Shown here in pieces: positions 26,837 to 35,032 of a DNA stretch of 64,000 nt. The stretch comes from Pelobium manganitolerans (GTDB lineage: Bacteria; Bacteroidota; Bacteroidia; Sphingobacteriales; Sphingobacteriaceae). Location: positions 248,001 to 312,000 of the forward strand of contig NZ_MBTA01000001.1 in NCBI RefSeq assembly GCF_003609575.1, written 5' to 3'. Under the pieces are notes generated by a model. It saw nothing but the letters and a program-made list of their open reading frames with translations. It made no database searches and was not told where the DNA came from. Numbering within the stretch: the stretch's first letter is position 1; the number at the start of each line of letters is the position of its first letter. A program made the translations under genes and the position numbers.

Positions 26837-27454
26837 ATGGTTTATCCAGAACTACAAAAAACCCTAGACGCATTAGATTGGGAACAGCCTAGGCGGGGCG
26901 CCCGTGCCGAAGCATTAAATAAACTAATTGGTGTTGTAAAAGATGCCGCCCATAGGGGCAGTACGCTAAATTTGAATTTCATTTGCACGCATAATTCCAG
27001 ACGCAGCCATTTTTCTCAAATATGGGCCCGGGTAGCGGCAGTTTATTTCGGTTTCGATAAGGTACAATGTTACTCAGGCGGCACAGCCGAAACCCAGGTA
27101 TATCCTAAGGTGTTAGATACCTTGGTACAACAGGGAATGCAGATTAAAGCTTTAAGCCATTCGTCTAACCCGGTTTACGCTGTCAAATACGAGGGCGACG
27201 CTATGCCCATGCTTAGCTTTTCCAAGCTTTACGACCATCCTTTTAACCCCGAACATAATTTTTCGGCTATCATGGTCTGTACCGATGCCGATGAAGCTTG
27301 CCCTATTATAGCAGGCGCAAACGCTAAAATCCAGCTGCCTTATACGGATCCTAAAATATCCGACGGAACGCCGGCGCAAAGCGATGTTTATGCGGCCTGC
27401 AGTTTAACAATAGCACAAGAAATGTTTTACGTTTTTTCAAAAGCGAAAACTTGA
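26837..27454 (+). CDS. Low-molecular-weight phosphatase/arsenate-reductase-like protein
   Basis: A 205-residue protein of the LMW tyrosine phosphatase superfamily. The phosphate-binding loop C50-T-H-N-S-R-R56-S fits CX5R-S, and TDPKISDGTP carries the general-acid Asp region. In this arsenic operon it probably reduces arsenate to arsenite for export by the next gene. It is longer than typical ArsC because of an N-terminal helical part of about 45 residues. The ATG at 26837 is chosen; earlier codons run through the previous gene. The next gene starts 1 base after its stop. Confidence 0.88.
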   Translation: MVYPELQKTLDALDWEQPRRGARAEALNKLIGVVKDAAHRGSTLNLNFICTHNSRRSHFSQIWARVAAVYFGFDKVQCYSGGTAETQVYPKVLDTLVQQGMQIKALSHSSNPVYAVKYEGDAMPMLSFSKLYDHPFNPEHNFSAIMVCTDADEACPIIAGANAKIQLPYTDPKISDGTPAQSDVYAACSLTIAQEMFYVFSKAKT

Positions 27455-27455
27455 T

Positions 27456-28499
27456 ATGCAAACGCAATTAAAATTTTTAGACCGTAACCTGAGCCTTTGG
27501 ATATTTTTAGCAATGTTGCTGGGTGTGGGCCTTGGATATTTTTTCCCGGACCTGGCTCGCGTAAACAGCAAACTTACCATAGGTTCGACTCATATCCCAT
27601 TGGCGATAGGCTTAATTTTAATGATGTATCCGCCACTAGCAAAGGTCGATTTTTCGCTGTTGCCCGAGGTTTTTAAGGATGTAAAGGCCGTGAGTACCTC
27701 TTTGCTGCTTAATTGGATTGTGGGACCCTTTTTGATGTTTGCCCTTGCACTAATTTTCATGCCGAGGCAACCCGAATACATGGCAGGCCTAATTTTGATA
27801 GGCCTAGCCCGTTGCATAGCCATGGTTATTGTATGGAGCGATTTGGCCAAAGCAAACAGAGAGTACACCGCCCTGTTGGTGGCAATGAACAGTATTTTTC
27901 AAATGTTCACTTACGGTTTAATGGCCTGGCTTTTTATAAAAGTGTTGCCCGGCTTTTTCGGTTTGGCATCTTTCGATATTAAAATATCTATGGCCGACGT
28001 GATGTTGAGCGTGTTAGTTTATCTGGCTATACCATTTTCAGCGGCTTTTTTAAGCAGGTACGTGCTGATCAGGAGTAAGGGTTTAAACTGGTATAACAGG
28101 CACTTTTTACCCGCAGTATCGCCAATTACGTTGCTTGCCTTGCTTTTTACCATTGTTTTGATGTTTAGCCTGAAGGCTGATAGCTTGGTTGCCTTGCCTG
28201 CGGATGTGATGGCCATTGCGTTACCACTGGTTATTTATTTTGTATTGATGTTTTTTGCTAGTTTCTTCCTCTGCAGATTTCTGAAGCTGCCTTACGATAA
28301 GAATGCTTCGGTATCGTTCACGGCGAGTGGCAACAACTTCGAATTGGCAATTGCTGTATCAATAGGCGTATTCGGTATTCATTCTGGGCAGGCTTTGGTA
28401 GGTGTAATTGGTCCGCTGGTTGAAGTGCCAGTGCTTATTTTGTTGGTAAAAGCTAGCTTATGGTTAAAAAAGCGTTACTACACGGCGGCGCAACACTAG
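27456..28499 (+). CDS. ACR3-family arsenite efflux transporter
   Basis: A 347-residue inner-membrane protein with about ten helices. The key cysteine is C120 in GLARCIAMVIVWSDLAKAN, the ACR3 signature, and GNNFELAIAVSIGVFG and IGPLVEVPVLILLV are the conserved later motifs. It exports arsenite using the proton gradient and is the last gene of the arsR cluster. Its TAG stop shares the palindrome CTAG with the stop of the convergent helicase gene. Confidence 0.95.
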   Translation: MQTQLKFLDRNLSLWIFLAMLLGVGLGYFFPDLARVNSKLTIGSTHIPLAIGLILMMYPPLAKVDFSLLPEVFKDVKAVSTSLLLNWIVGPFLMFALALIFMPRQPEYMAGLILIGLARCIAMVIVWSDLAKANREYTALLVAMNSIFQMFTYGLMAWLFIKVLPGFFGLASFDIKISMADVMLSVLVYLAIPFSAAFLSRYVLIRSKGLNWYNRHFLPAVSPITLLALLFTIVLMFSLKADSLVALPADVMAIALPLVIYFVLMFFASFFLCRFLKLPYDKNASVSFTASGNNFELAIAVSIGVFGIHSGQALVGVIGPLVEVPVLILLVKASLWLKKRYYTAAQH

Positions 28500-31390
28500 G
28501 CCAATATCTCTTTAATATCAGCTTCGCTAAGCGATTTAATAAAACTGTCTTCGGTAGTAATTAAACTGCTGGCAACCGATTTTTTGCGACTTTGTAAGGC
28601 TAAAATCTTCTCTTCCACGCTGTCTTTAGTGATGAACTTATAGATGAATACGTTTTTAGTTTGTCCAATCCGGTGCGCACGGTCAACGGCTTGTTGCTCA
28701 ACCGCGGGGTTCCACCAAGGATCTAAAATAAACACATAATCCGCTTCGGTAAGGTTTAAACCCACGCCGCCCGCTTTTAAAGAAATCAAAAAAACTTGGA
28801 TATGGCTTTCTTCCTTGAACTCTTGCACCACCTCGCCGCGGTTTTGCGTACTGCCATCTAAATAAGAGTAAGCAATTTTCTGCTCGTCGAAATAACGACG
28901 GTAAATTTCCAGCTGTTTCACAAACTGTGAAAAAACCAGCACTTTATGCCCGGCTTCAATCACGCTTTCCAGCTTATGTATAACGTCCTCAAACTTACCC
29001 GAATCGCCCTCGTAACCATCATCAAGCATAGATGGATGGTTGGCAATTTGCCTTAACTTGGTTAAGCCCTGCAACATTTGCACCGGCGATTTAAAGTAGT
29101 CGCCACTTTCAATAGATTTTAGCAATTCATTGCGGTAATCAGATTTGGTTTGCTCGTAAATATTGGCCTGCTCTTCGCTCATTTCGCAGTAAACCACGCT
29201 TTCTGTCTTCGGAGGCAACTCGGTTGCTACCTGTTCTTTGGTGCGGCGCATTACAAAAGGTTTAATTAATACCTGCAACTTTTGCGCGCGTTCTTCGTCT
29301 TTCTTTTTTTCTATCGGTTGCACAAAATCCGTCTGGAAAAACGTTTGTGAACCCAGCAAACCCGGGTTGATGAACGACATCTGCGTCCATAAATCGTTCA
29401 CCGTGTTTTCTACCGGCGTGCCAGAAAGTATCAGCTTATATTTTGATTTTAATTGCTTAACCGCGCGGTACGATTTGGATGAAGGGTTTTTGATATTCTG
29501 GCTTTCATCCAAAATAATATAGTGGAAATAAACCTCGCTCAGCAAATCAATATCAACACGCGTAATGCCGTAGGTGGTAATGATCACATCGTAATTATGG
29601 AAATTACTGGCGTCCTTTTCGCGGAAAGCGCCTGTGTAAGTATAAACTTTTAGCGATGGTGTAAACTTTTTAGCCTCATTAAGCCAATTGTAAATTAAAG
29701 AAGTAGGCATCACAATTAACGAGGGGCTGTGTATATTTTGCGCCTCTTGCACTTCCTTGCTTTTTTGTATTAAGGCCAAGGTTTGGATGGTTTTCCCCAA
29801 ACCCATATCATCTGCCAAACAGCCGCCAAAATTATATTTCTGCAAAAAGTGAAACCAATCATACCCGGCTTTTTGGTAAGGGCGTAAAGTTCCTTTAAAA
29901 TGTATGGGCGCCGGAATGTCTTCCATGTGCTCAAAATCGCTCAGGCGTTGCAACTTACGGTCCATGGTAACGCTTGCCAGCTCGTTATTGGCAAAATCAT
30001 GCACCAAACCAACGTGCAGTTTTTTAAGCTTTAGGTGCTCGCCACCTTCAGAAAAACTCAAGAGGTTGCCGTACTGCGAAAACCATTTTTCGGGAATAAT
30101 TGCTACCTCGCCATTAGGCAAAGTAAACTCCCTTTTTTTGTTTAGGATGTGATGTTTAAGCTGTATAAAAGGAATTTTGTAGGCACCAAACTGCACGATG
30201 GCTTCAATATCAAACCAATCATTTTTCTCGTTTATGGCCAAATCAACCTTACTGCTGCCGATAACATATTTTTTAGCGCTGGTGTCCTGCTCAAATTCAA
30301 AACCTTTGTCCACCAAATCATCGTGATGTTCGCTAATAAAATCAAAAACTGAAAGCGATTTATCGGCTTCATCTGCGGTATAAGCCACTTCTAAATGCAC
30401 AAACAAGTTCGATTGCTGTTTTAAGCCCATAGCCAAAAGCTCGTCCAGCTTCTTTTTTTCCCAGGTTAAAGAGCGTTTAATGCGATGGAAAGTATAATCA
30501 TCGCCTTCTTTTTCCATCCGCACGGTAACGGCCAAGTCACTGCCGGCCGCAAAAACGTATTTGCCGTACCTAAAAAACAGTTGCAGTTCCGAGGTGCCTT
30601 CGTTTACGTAAACTACTTTTAAAATCGGCACGGCCTCGTATTTTTCGGTGTTTATGGTAAAACCCTCCGCATATACGTGATATTTCTCTATCAAGGGCGA
30701 TACAAATTTTGAGAAATAAGTTGCTTCCGATGATTTTGGGATAGAGATATAACGTTTGTTTAAAAAAGGCTGTAGCTTTTTACCTTCCAAATCCTGCTCA
30801 AAATCGTATAAAGTGTCATCAACTAATAAATAAGCCGGTTTATTGGTAATTATCTGCGCATCTTTAAACATAAAATCAATGCGGTTGCCTTTGTATTTAA
30901 TGGTTGGGAAGTAGCGGGTTTCGCTTTCATCGCGCCTAAAATGGAAAAGCACGGTAGCGGGTTCTTCGGCAAAATGAATTTCTTTTTCTACCGGCCAGCC
31001 TTCTTTGCTCATTAAAAAGAGAGATTTTCCGCGCAGATTTTTTAAAATTTCGGCTAATTTTTTCTCCAGTTTAGGCCGCACAAACTCGTATGATTTATCA
31101 TCCCACAGCTTAGAAAAGAACTCGGTTGCACGCACATTTTTTTTAAATATTTTTTTGATGATATAATCCTGCTCAATTTCCTCGCACAGTTTAATAAGTT
31201 TAATATCGCTTGCGCTGATGCACTGCGGAAACTCGGTTGCAGTGTGCTCAAATACCCGCTGATGCGTTAAAGAAAAATCGCCATCGGGGTTTAGTTGCAC
31301 AATATGCGGCTCAATTAAAAAACCGAAATAATCGTGTTTGGCGATAGAATACACTAGCTTACAGGGTTTATCTGTTGCAACTCTTAACAT
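28496..31390 (-). CDS. SNF2-family DEAD/DEAH-box ATPase (RapA/HepA-like helicase)
   Basis: A 964-residue Swi2/Snf2 ATPase. The N-terminal half (about 1-490) is an accessory domain typical of bacterial SNF2 proteins. Motif I is DDMGLGKTIQT (K533), motif II is ILDESQNIKN, motif III LILSGTPVENT, and motif VI QQAVDRAHRIGQ; the helicase C domain with HKVLVFSQFVKQL lies between. It would translocate on double-stranded DNA and remodel protein-DNA complexes. Monocistronic; the stop overlaps that of the convergent ACR3 gene. Confidence 0.94.
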   Translation of the reverse strand: MLRVATDKPCKLVYSIAKHDYFGFLIEPHIVQLNPDGDFSLTHQRVFEHTATEFPQCISASDIKLIKLCEEIEQDYIIKKIFKKNVRATEFFSKLWDDKSYEFVRPKLEKKLAEILKNLRGKSLFLMSKEGWPVEKEIHFAEEPATVLFHFRRDESETRYFPTIKYKGNRIDFMFKDAQIITNKPAYLLVDDTLYDFEQDLEGKKLQPFLNKRYISIPKSSEATYFSKFVSPLIEKYHVYAEGFTINTEKYEAVPILKVVYVNEGTSELQLFFRYGKYVFAAGSDLAVTVRMEKEGDDYTFHRIKRSLTWEKKKLDELLAMGLKQQSNLFVHLEVAYTADEADKSLSVFDFISEHHDDLVDKGFEFEQDTSAKKYVIGSSKVDLAINEKNDWFDIEAIVQFGAYKIPFIQLKHHILNKKREFTLPNGEVAIIPEKWFSQYGNLLSFSEGGEHLKLKKLHVGLVHDFANNELASVTMDRKLQRLSDFEHMEDIPAPIHFKGTLRPYQKAGYDWFHFLQKYNFGGCLADDMGLGKTIQTLALIQKSKEVQEAQNIHSPSLIVMPTSLIYNWLNEAKKFTPSLKVYTYTGAFREKDASNFHNYDVIITTYGITRVDIDLLSEVYFHYIILDESQNIKNPSSKSYRAVKQLKSKYKLILSGTPVENTVNDLWTQMSFINPGLLGSQTFFQTDFVQPIEKKKDEERAQKLQVLIKPFVMRRTKEQVATELPPKTESVVYCEMSEEQANIYEQTKSDYRNELLKSIESGDYFKSPVQMLQGLTKLRQIANHPSMLDDGYEGDSGKFEDVIHKLESVIEAGHKVLVFSQFVKQLEIYRRYFDEQKIAYSYLDGSTQNRGEVVQEFKEESHIQVFLISLKAGGVGLNLTEADYVFILDPWWNPAVEQQAVDRAHRIGQTKNVFIYKFITKDSVEEKILALQSRKKSVASSLITTEDSFIKSLSEADIKEILA

Positions 31391-31541
31391 GCTTTCGAGA
31401 AAAAAATATTGAGAAGGTAGCTAAAGAAAAAATCTAAAAGTATAAAGAGATTTCGAGATTGTGAAGCGCTAAATCAAATTTGGCGGCACTAATAGCGCAA
31501 GCGCTTTAAGATTAGGAAATTATTTTTTGGATTGCCAGTGT

Positions 31542-32096
31542 TTAGCTTTCTTCAGCCTCGCCGTTTAAACGGTAAATATCGCAGAGGTTGCGGCCTAAGC
31601 CCTCATAATCTAAACCGTAACCTACCACAAACTCGTTCCCGATTTCAAAACCTACATAATCAATAGCAGGCAAATCAACCTCTAAAGCTTTGGGTTTAAC
31701 CAACAAACTGGCTATGGCTACGCTGGCAGGGTTTAGTTGTGTTAGCTGTTGTAAAAAATGTTTTAGCGTTTGTCCGGTATCCACAATATCTTCAACAACA
31801 ATTACATGCCGTCCGGCTAAATCAATATCAAGGGCAAGGTGTTCGGTAACTTGGCCACTGCTTTTTAAGCCTCCGTGGTACGAGGCAAATTTCACAAAAG
31901 TAGCTTCGCACGGAATTTTCACTTCCTTCATCAAATCGGCCATAAACATGAAAGCACCGTTTAAAACGCCTACAAAAACCGGTTGTTTGTCTTCGTAATC
32001 CACGTTTATCTCAATACCTATCAACCTTGTGCGCTTTTCAATCATGCTGTATTCGATCAGCGTTTCAAAGCTTTTGTTTTTAATTTGGATGGCCAT
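31542..32096 (-). CDS. hpt: Hypoxanthine phosphoribosyltransferase
   Basis: This purine-salvage enzyme makes IMP from hypoxanthine and PRPP. The PRPP-binding motif VVEDIVDTGQT lies at 100-110, LNGAFMFMADL at 45-55 matches the family's pyrophosphate-binding loop, and VGYGLDYEGLGRNL is the late active-site segment. Length 184 is normal. It follows the M16 peptidase gene by 6 bases and shares its promoter. Confidence 0.95.
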   Translation of the reverse strand: MAIQIKNKSFETLIEYSMIEKRTRLIGIEINVDYEDKQPVFVGVLNGAFMFMADLMKEVKIPCEATFVKFASYHGGLKSSGQVTEHLALDIDLAGRHVIVVEDIVDTGQTLKHFLQQLTQLNPASVAIASLLVKPKALEVDLPAIDYVGFEIGNEFVVGYGLDYEGLGRNLCDIYRLNGEAEES

Positions 32097-32102
32097 GGTT
32101 TT

Positions 32103-33335
32103 TTATTGTTCTGGTTGATACAGCAAGAGGCTCAAATTTTCCGGCGCTAAAAGCTCGTTGCTGGCAGCTAATATTTCTTGTGCACTAACGGCGTTTATCT
32201 TCTCGTAAATCTCTTTAAGCGAATCAATTTTGCCGTAATCGAGCAAACTTTTTGCCATTGATATTAAAACGCCCATACGGTTTTCTTCGCCTAAAGCTAT
32301 TTGACCGGTAAAGCGCTTTTTGGCTTGCGAAAGCTGAATTTTCCCTAGCGCCTGCGTGCTTAACTTATATATCTCTTTATGGATTAAAGCCAATGCTTTT
32401 TCTACCTTTTCGGCATCGGTACCAAAATAAATAGAAAACAAACCGGTATCTGTCAAAGGCGAATAGTTGGATTCTATAGTGTAAGCAATTCCGTATTTCT
32501 CGCGTATTTCCAAGTTTAAGCGCGAGCTCATCCCCGTGCCTCCCAAAATATTGTTCAATAGCAATAAGGCAGGTTTTTTTGGGCTGTGAATATCATAAGC
32601 CACCGTGCCTAACATGCAATGCGCTTGGTTAATAGGCTTATAAACGGTCTTTTGCTGTGCCAGGTTTTTGGTTACGCTAAGGCGATGTTTAACGCTGCGG
32701 TTTTCGGGGATTTGCCCAAAATACCCCTCGGCCAGTTTTTGCACTTTTGCCAAGGTGTAAGGGCCAGAAATGGCAAAAACCATTTCGTGCGTATTATAAT
32801 TCTTTGCAATAAAATCCATCAGCTGTTGCCTGCGGAATGATTTTACTGATTGCGGAGTGCCCAAAATATTTTCGCCAAGGGTATGGCCGGTAAAAAGCAT
32901 CGACTCAAAATCGTCATTTATGGCCTCTTCGGGCTGGTCTTCGTAGCTCAAAATCTCGTCAAGCACCACTTCCTTTTCTTTTTCCATTTCACTTTCGGGA
33001 AAAGTGGAACAAAAAGCAATATCCTGCAAAAGCTCCATGGCACGCTCTAGGTGCGGTTTTAAAAAAGAGGCCTGCAAGCAGGTATATTCTTTAGTGGTGT
33101 AGGCGTTTAAATCACCGCCAACAAGCTCTAACCTGTTTAAAATTTGCGTCGTATTTCTTTTATGGGTTTGTTTAAACAGCAAATGCTCTATAAAATGCGC
33201 TAAGCCCGGAGCCCCCACTTCCTCGTCTCTTGAGCCAGCGTTAATAACCAAGCAGCAATGCGAAATAACCGATTTTGCAGGTTGTAAAAGTATGCGGATG
33301 CCGTTGGCAAGCTGTATAATCTGGTACGATCTCAT
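32103..33335 (-). CDS. M16-family (insulinase-like) zinc peptidase
   Basis: A 410-residue peptidase with the inverted zinc motif HxxEH at H47-F-I-E50-H51, and the distal glutamate in KEKEVVLDEI. The second M16 half carries the conserved RLNLEIREKYGIAYTI motif typical of family members. No signal peptide is visible, so the enzyme is probably cytoplasmic or periplasmic by an unknown route. A good -7 box lies 11 bases before the ATG; downstream gene hpt is co-transcribed. Confidence 0.94.
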   Translation of the reverse strand: MRSYQIIQLANGIRILLQPAKSVISHCCLVINAGSRDEEVGAPGLAHFIEHLLFKQTHKRNTTQILNRLELVGGDLNAYTTKEYTCLQASFLKPHLERAMELLQDIAFCSTFPESEMEKEKEVVLDEILSYEDQPEEAINDDFESMLFTGHTLGENILGTPQSVKSFRRQQLMDFIAKNYNTHEMVFAISGPYTLAKVQKLAEGYFGQIPENRSVKHRLSVTKNLAQQKTVYKPINQAHCMLGTVAYDIHSPKKPALLLLNNILGGTGMSSRLNLEIREKYGIAYTIESNYSPLTDTGLFSIYFGTDAEKVEKALALIHKEIYKLSTQALGKIQLSQAKKRFTGQIALGEENRMGVLISMAKSLLDYGKIDSLKEIYEKINAVSAQEILAASNELLAPENLSLLLYQPEQ

Positions 33336-33345
33336 TTTGTGGGTG

Positions 33346-33353
33346 CAAAGATA
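33346..33353 (-). promoter_or_regulatory. -7 box of the M16-hpt transcript
   Basis: On the minus strand TATCTTTG, a complete TAnnTTTG match, ends 10 bases before the ATG at 33335. The 5' leader would be about five bases. No TTTG-type -33 box is evident at the usual distance. Confidence 0.5.
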
Positions 33354-33428
33354 AGCTTTTTAACAGGGCCAATATTTTAAGTGCAATGTCATATTAAAAT
33401 GTTGGTGTTAGGTTGCGATGGCTCAATT

Positions 33429-33460
33429 TTTGCAAGTACCACACACATTATTTACTTTAG
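33429..33460 (+). promoter_or_regulatory. Promoter of the lipoprotein gene at 33491
   Basis: TTTG (33429-33432), 20 bases, then TACTTTAG (33453-33460), one base off the -7 consensus. The expected leader is about 25 bases. Confidence 0.55.
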
Positions 33461-33490
33461 AACGTTTAACCTCTTTAATTAAGAAAAACG

Positions 33491-34303
33491 ATGAATTTAA
33501 AATTTACGCCGCCGGTTTTTTTTGCTGGCTTAATTGCGTTGGCAAGTTTAGGCGCTTGTACGCAAAACAACAAAACCGCCAACACGCAAGATAGTACAGA
33601 CAGCGCCAAAGCGGCTATGAGCATTGAACCGCTAACGGATGCGGAAGAATTTCCGAATGCGAAATTGGCCATCACAAATGTAAAAACAGAAAAAGTAGGT
33701 GCCGATTCTGTTAAGTTAAGCTACACGTTTAATGTAGAAAACTACGAACTATCTAAACAAACCATGGACGGACATTCTGGCGAATGCGCAAACTCCGAAA
33801 AAGGACAGCACATCCATTTTATTATGGACAACAAACCTTATGAAGCGCTTTACAAGCCAGAGCACAGCGTAACTTTACCATTAAATTCCGAGCATTATTT
33901 ATTGTGCTTTTTATCCCGCTCGTACCATTTATCGGTAAAATCTCCGGGCGCTTCTGTTTTGGTTCATTTTAAAATTGATAAAGACGGAAAATACCAGGCT
34001 TTGGATGCGGTTAAAGAACCGATGTTGTTTTACAGCCGCCCAAAAGGGGAGTACGCCGGCAAAGACACGCAAAATGTATTGTTGGATTTTTACGTGAGCA
34101 ACGCCACCTTAGCGGCTGATGCTTACAAAGTAAAAGTTAACGTTGGCGATACCACCTTTACCGTTGATAAATGGCAACCATATTTTATCAAAAACGCGCC
34201 GATGGGCAATTTAGATTTGAAAATCACTTTGTTAGATGCATCTGGCAAAGAGTTAACCGGCGATAATACTTCTGTTTCAAGAAGCATTACTTTAAAAGAC
34301 TAA
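33491..34303 (+). CDS. Conserved lipoprotein (QHIHFIMDNKPY type)
   Basis: A 270-residue lipoprotein with signal peptide ending SLGAC (C23), a short Thr/Asp/Ser-rich linker, and a globular domain with the motif GQHIHFIMDNKPYEALYKP and HYLLCFLSRSYHLSVKSPGA. Similar Bacteroidetes proteins are sometimes labelled phosphopeptide-binding, but I know of no demonstrated function. It has its own promoter and terminator. Confidence 0.8.
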   Translation: MNLKFTPPVFFAGLIALASLGACTQNNKTANTQDSTDSAKAAMSIEPLTDAEEFPNAKLAITNVKTEKVGADSVKLSYTFNVENYELSKQTMDGHSGECANSEKGQHIHFIMDNKPYEALYKPEHSVTLPLNSEHYLLCFLSRSYHLSVKSPGASVLVHFKIDKDGKYQALDAVKEPMLFYSRPKGEYAGKDTQNVLLDFYVSNATLAADAYKVKVNVGDTTFTVDKWQPYFIKNAPMGNLDLKITLLDASGKELTGDNTSVSRSITLKD

Positions 34304-34321
34304 TAGCCGTATAAAATTTTT

Positions 34322-34359
34322 AAAAGGTCTTAGCACAAAACGCTGTTAAGACCTTTTTT
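34322..34359. terminator. Bidirectional terminator between two lipoprotein genes
   Basis: An 11-bp stem AAAAGGTCTTA/TAAGACCTTTT (34322-34332 with 34347-34357) is followed by a T run on the plus strand and by TTTTAAAAATTTT on the minus strand. The stop codon of the minus-strand gene lies in the right arm. Confidence 0.8.
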
Positions 34360-34828
34360 CTATTACCACCAATCCAGTGGTTTCTATCATTACCACTTCT
34401 TGCGAAAACTTCTGTTGCTCAGAAGGCGCCAAAACAAGTTGCTTTAGCTGTTGGGCATTTAAAGTTTCGAGCCTTGCATTACCGTCTAAAACAATCTCTC
34501 GCCCTATTAAAGAAGACGGAAAAATCATTGCAGCATCAGCAGTTTTTACCAAAATTTCTTTACCGCGTCCGTTTTCTAGCTCCAGCCAACTTCCATCAGC
34601 GTTTACCACGCGCTTAACTTTTGCTTTAACTTTAAACCTTAAACTGTTTTTTGAAGAAACTGCCTCTAATAAACTCGCGAGGTCCTTAACATCGTTATCT
34701 AAAACAGATTTTCCTATAACCGTTCCTAAAAGCGGTTGCGGCGCGCGCAAATGGATTTTTTCTGTGTTTTGGCACGATGATGAAAAGACGACTAAAACTG
34801 CAACCAGTGAAGTAAATATTTTATTCAT
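34346..34828 (-). CDS. DUF4920-like lipoprotein
   Basis: A 160-residue protein with a lipoprotein signal ending FSSSC (C19). The central part KVKRVVNADGSWLELENGRGKEILVKTADAAMIFPSSLIGREIVLDGNA resembles the DUF4920 beta-barrel domain (VKGTVTEVCQKKGCWM-type). The usual cysteines of that motif are replaced here by ADGSW. Function unknown. Convergent with the preceding lipoprotein and divergent from the phosphatase gene. Confidence 0.7.
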   Translation of the reverse strand: MNKIFTSLVAVLVVFSSSCQNTEKIHLRAPQPLLGTVIGKSVLDNDVKDLASLLEAVSSKNSLRFKVKAKVKRVVNADGSWLELENGRGKEILVKTADAAMIFPSSLIGREIVLDGNARLETLNAQQLKQLVLAPSEQQKFSQEVVMIETTGLVVIEKRS

Positions 34829-34844
34829 GCGTATTGCGTAAGTT

Positions 34845-34871
34845 CAGATTTTCTGCAAATCTGCTTTTTTT
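34845..34871 (+). terminator. Possible orphan plus-strand terminator
   Basis: CAGATTT/AAATCTG (34845-34851 and 34857-34863) with a TCTGC loop is followed by CTTTTTTT. No plus-strand gene ends here; it would terminate a transcript antisense to the DUF4920 gene. It could be chance. Confidence 0.3.
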
Positions 34872-35032
34872 AATTGATAAGCAAAGCGATATTTATCCTG
34901 ATGCTGATTTTTTACCTGATGCTTACATTTGAACACGAGAGTATGTTTATCGCTAAGCTTAACAAAACAATCACATCCTTTTTGAAACGCAAACCTGCAA
35001 CATTTTGTAAATTGCGTGTTTAAATTCCGCAT

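Noticed and set aside
34844-35032. 62-codon minus-strand frame upstream of the DUF4920 gene
   Set aside because: Low-complexity Lys/Gln/Cys content, ends in the hairpin at 34845, and overlaps the promoter region of the PafA-like gene; judged non-coding.
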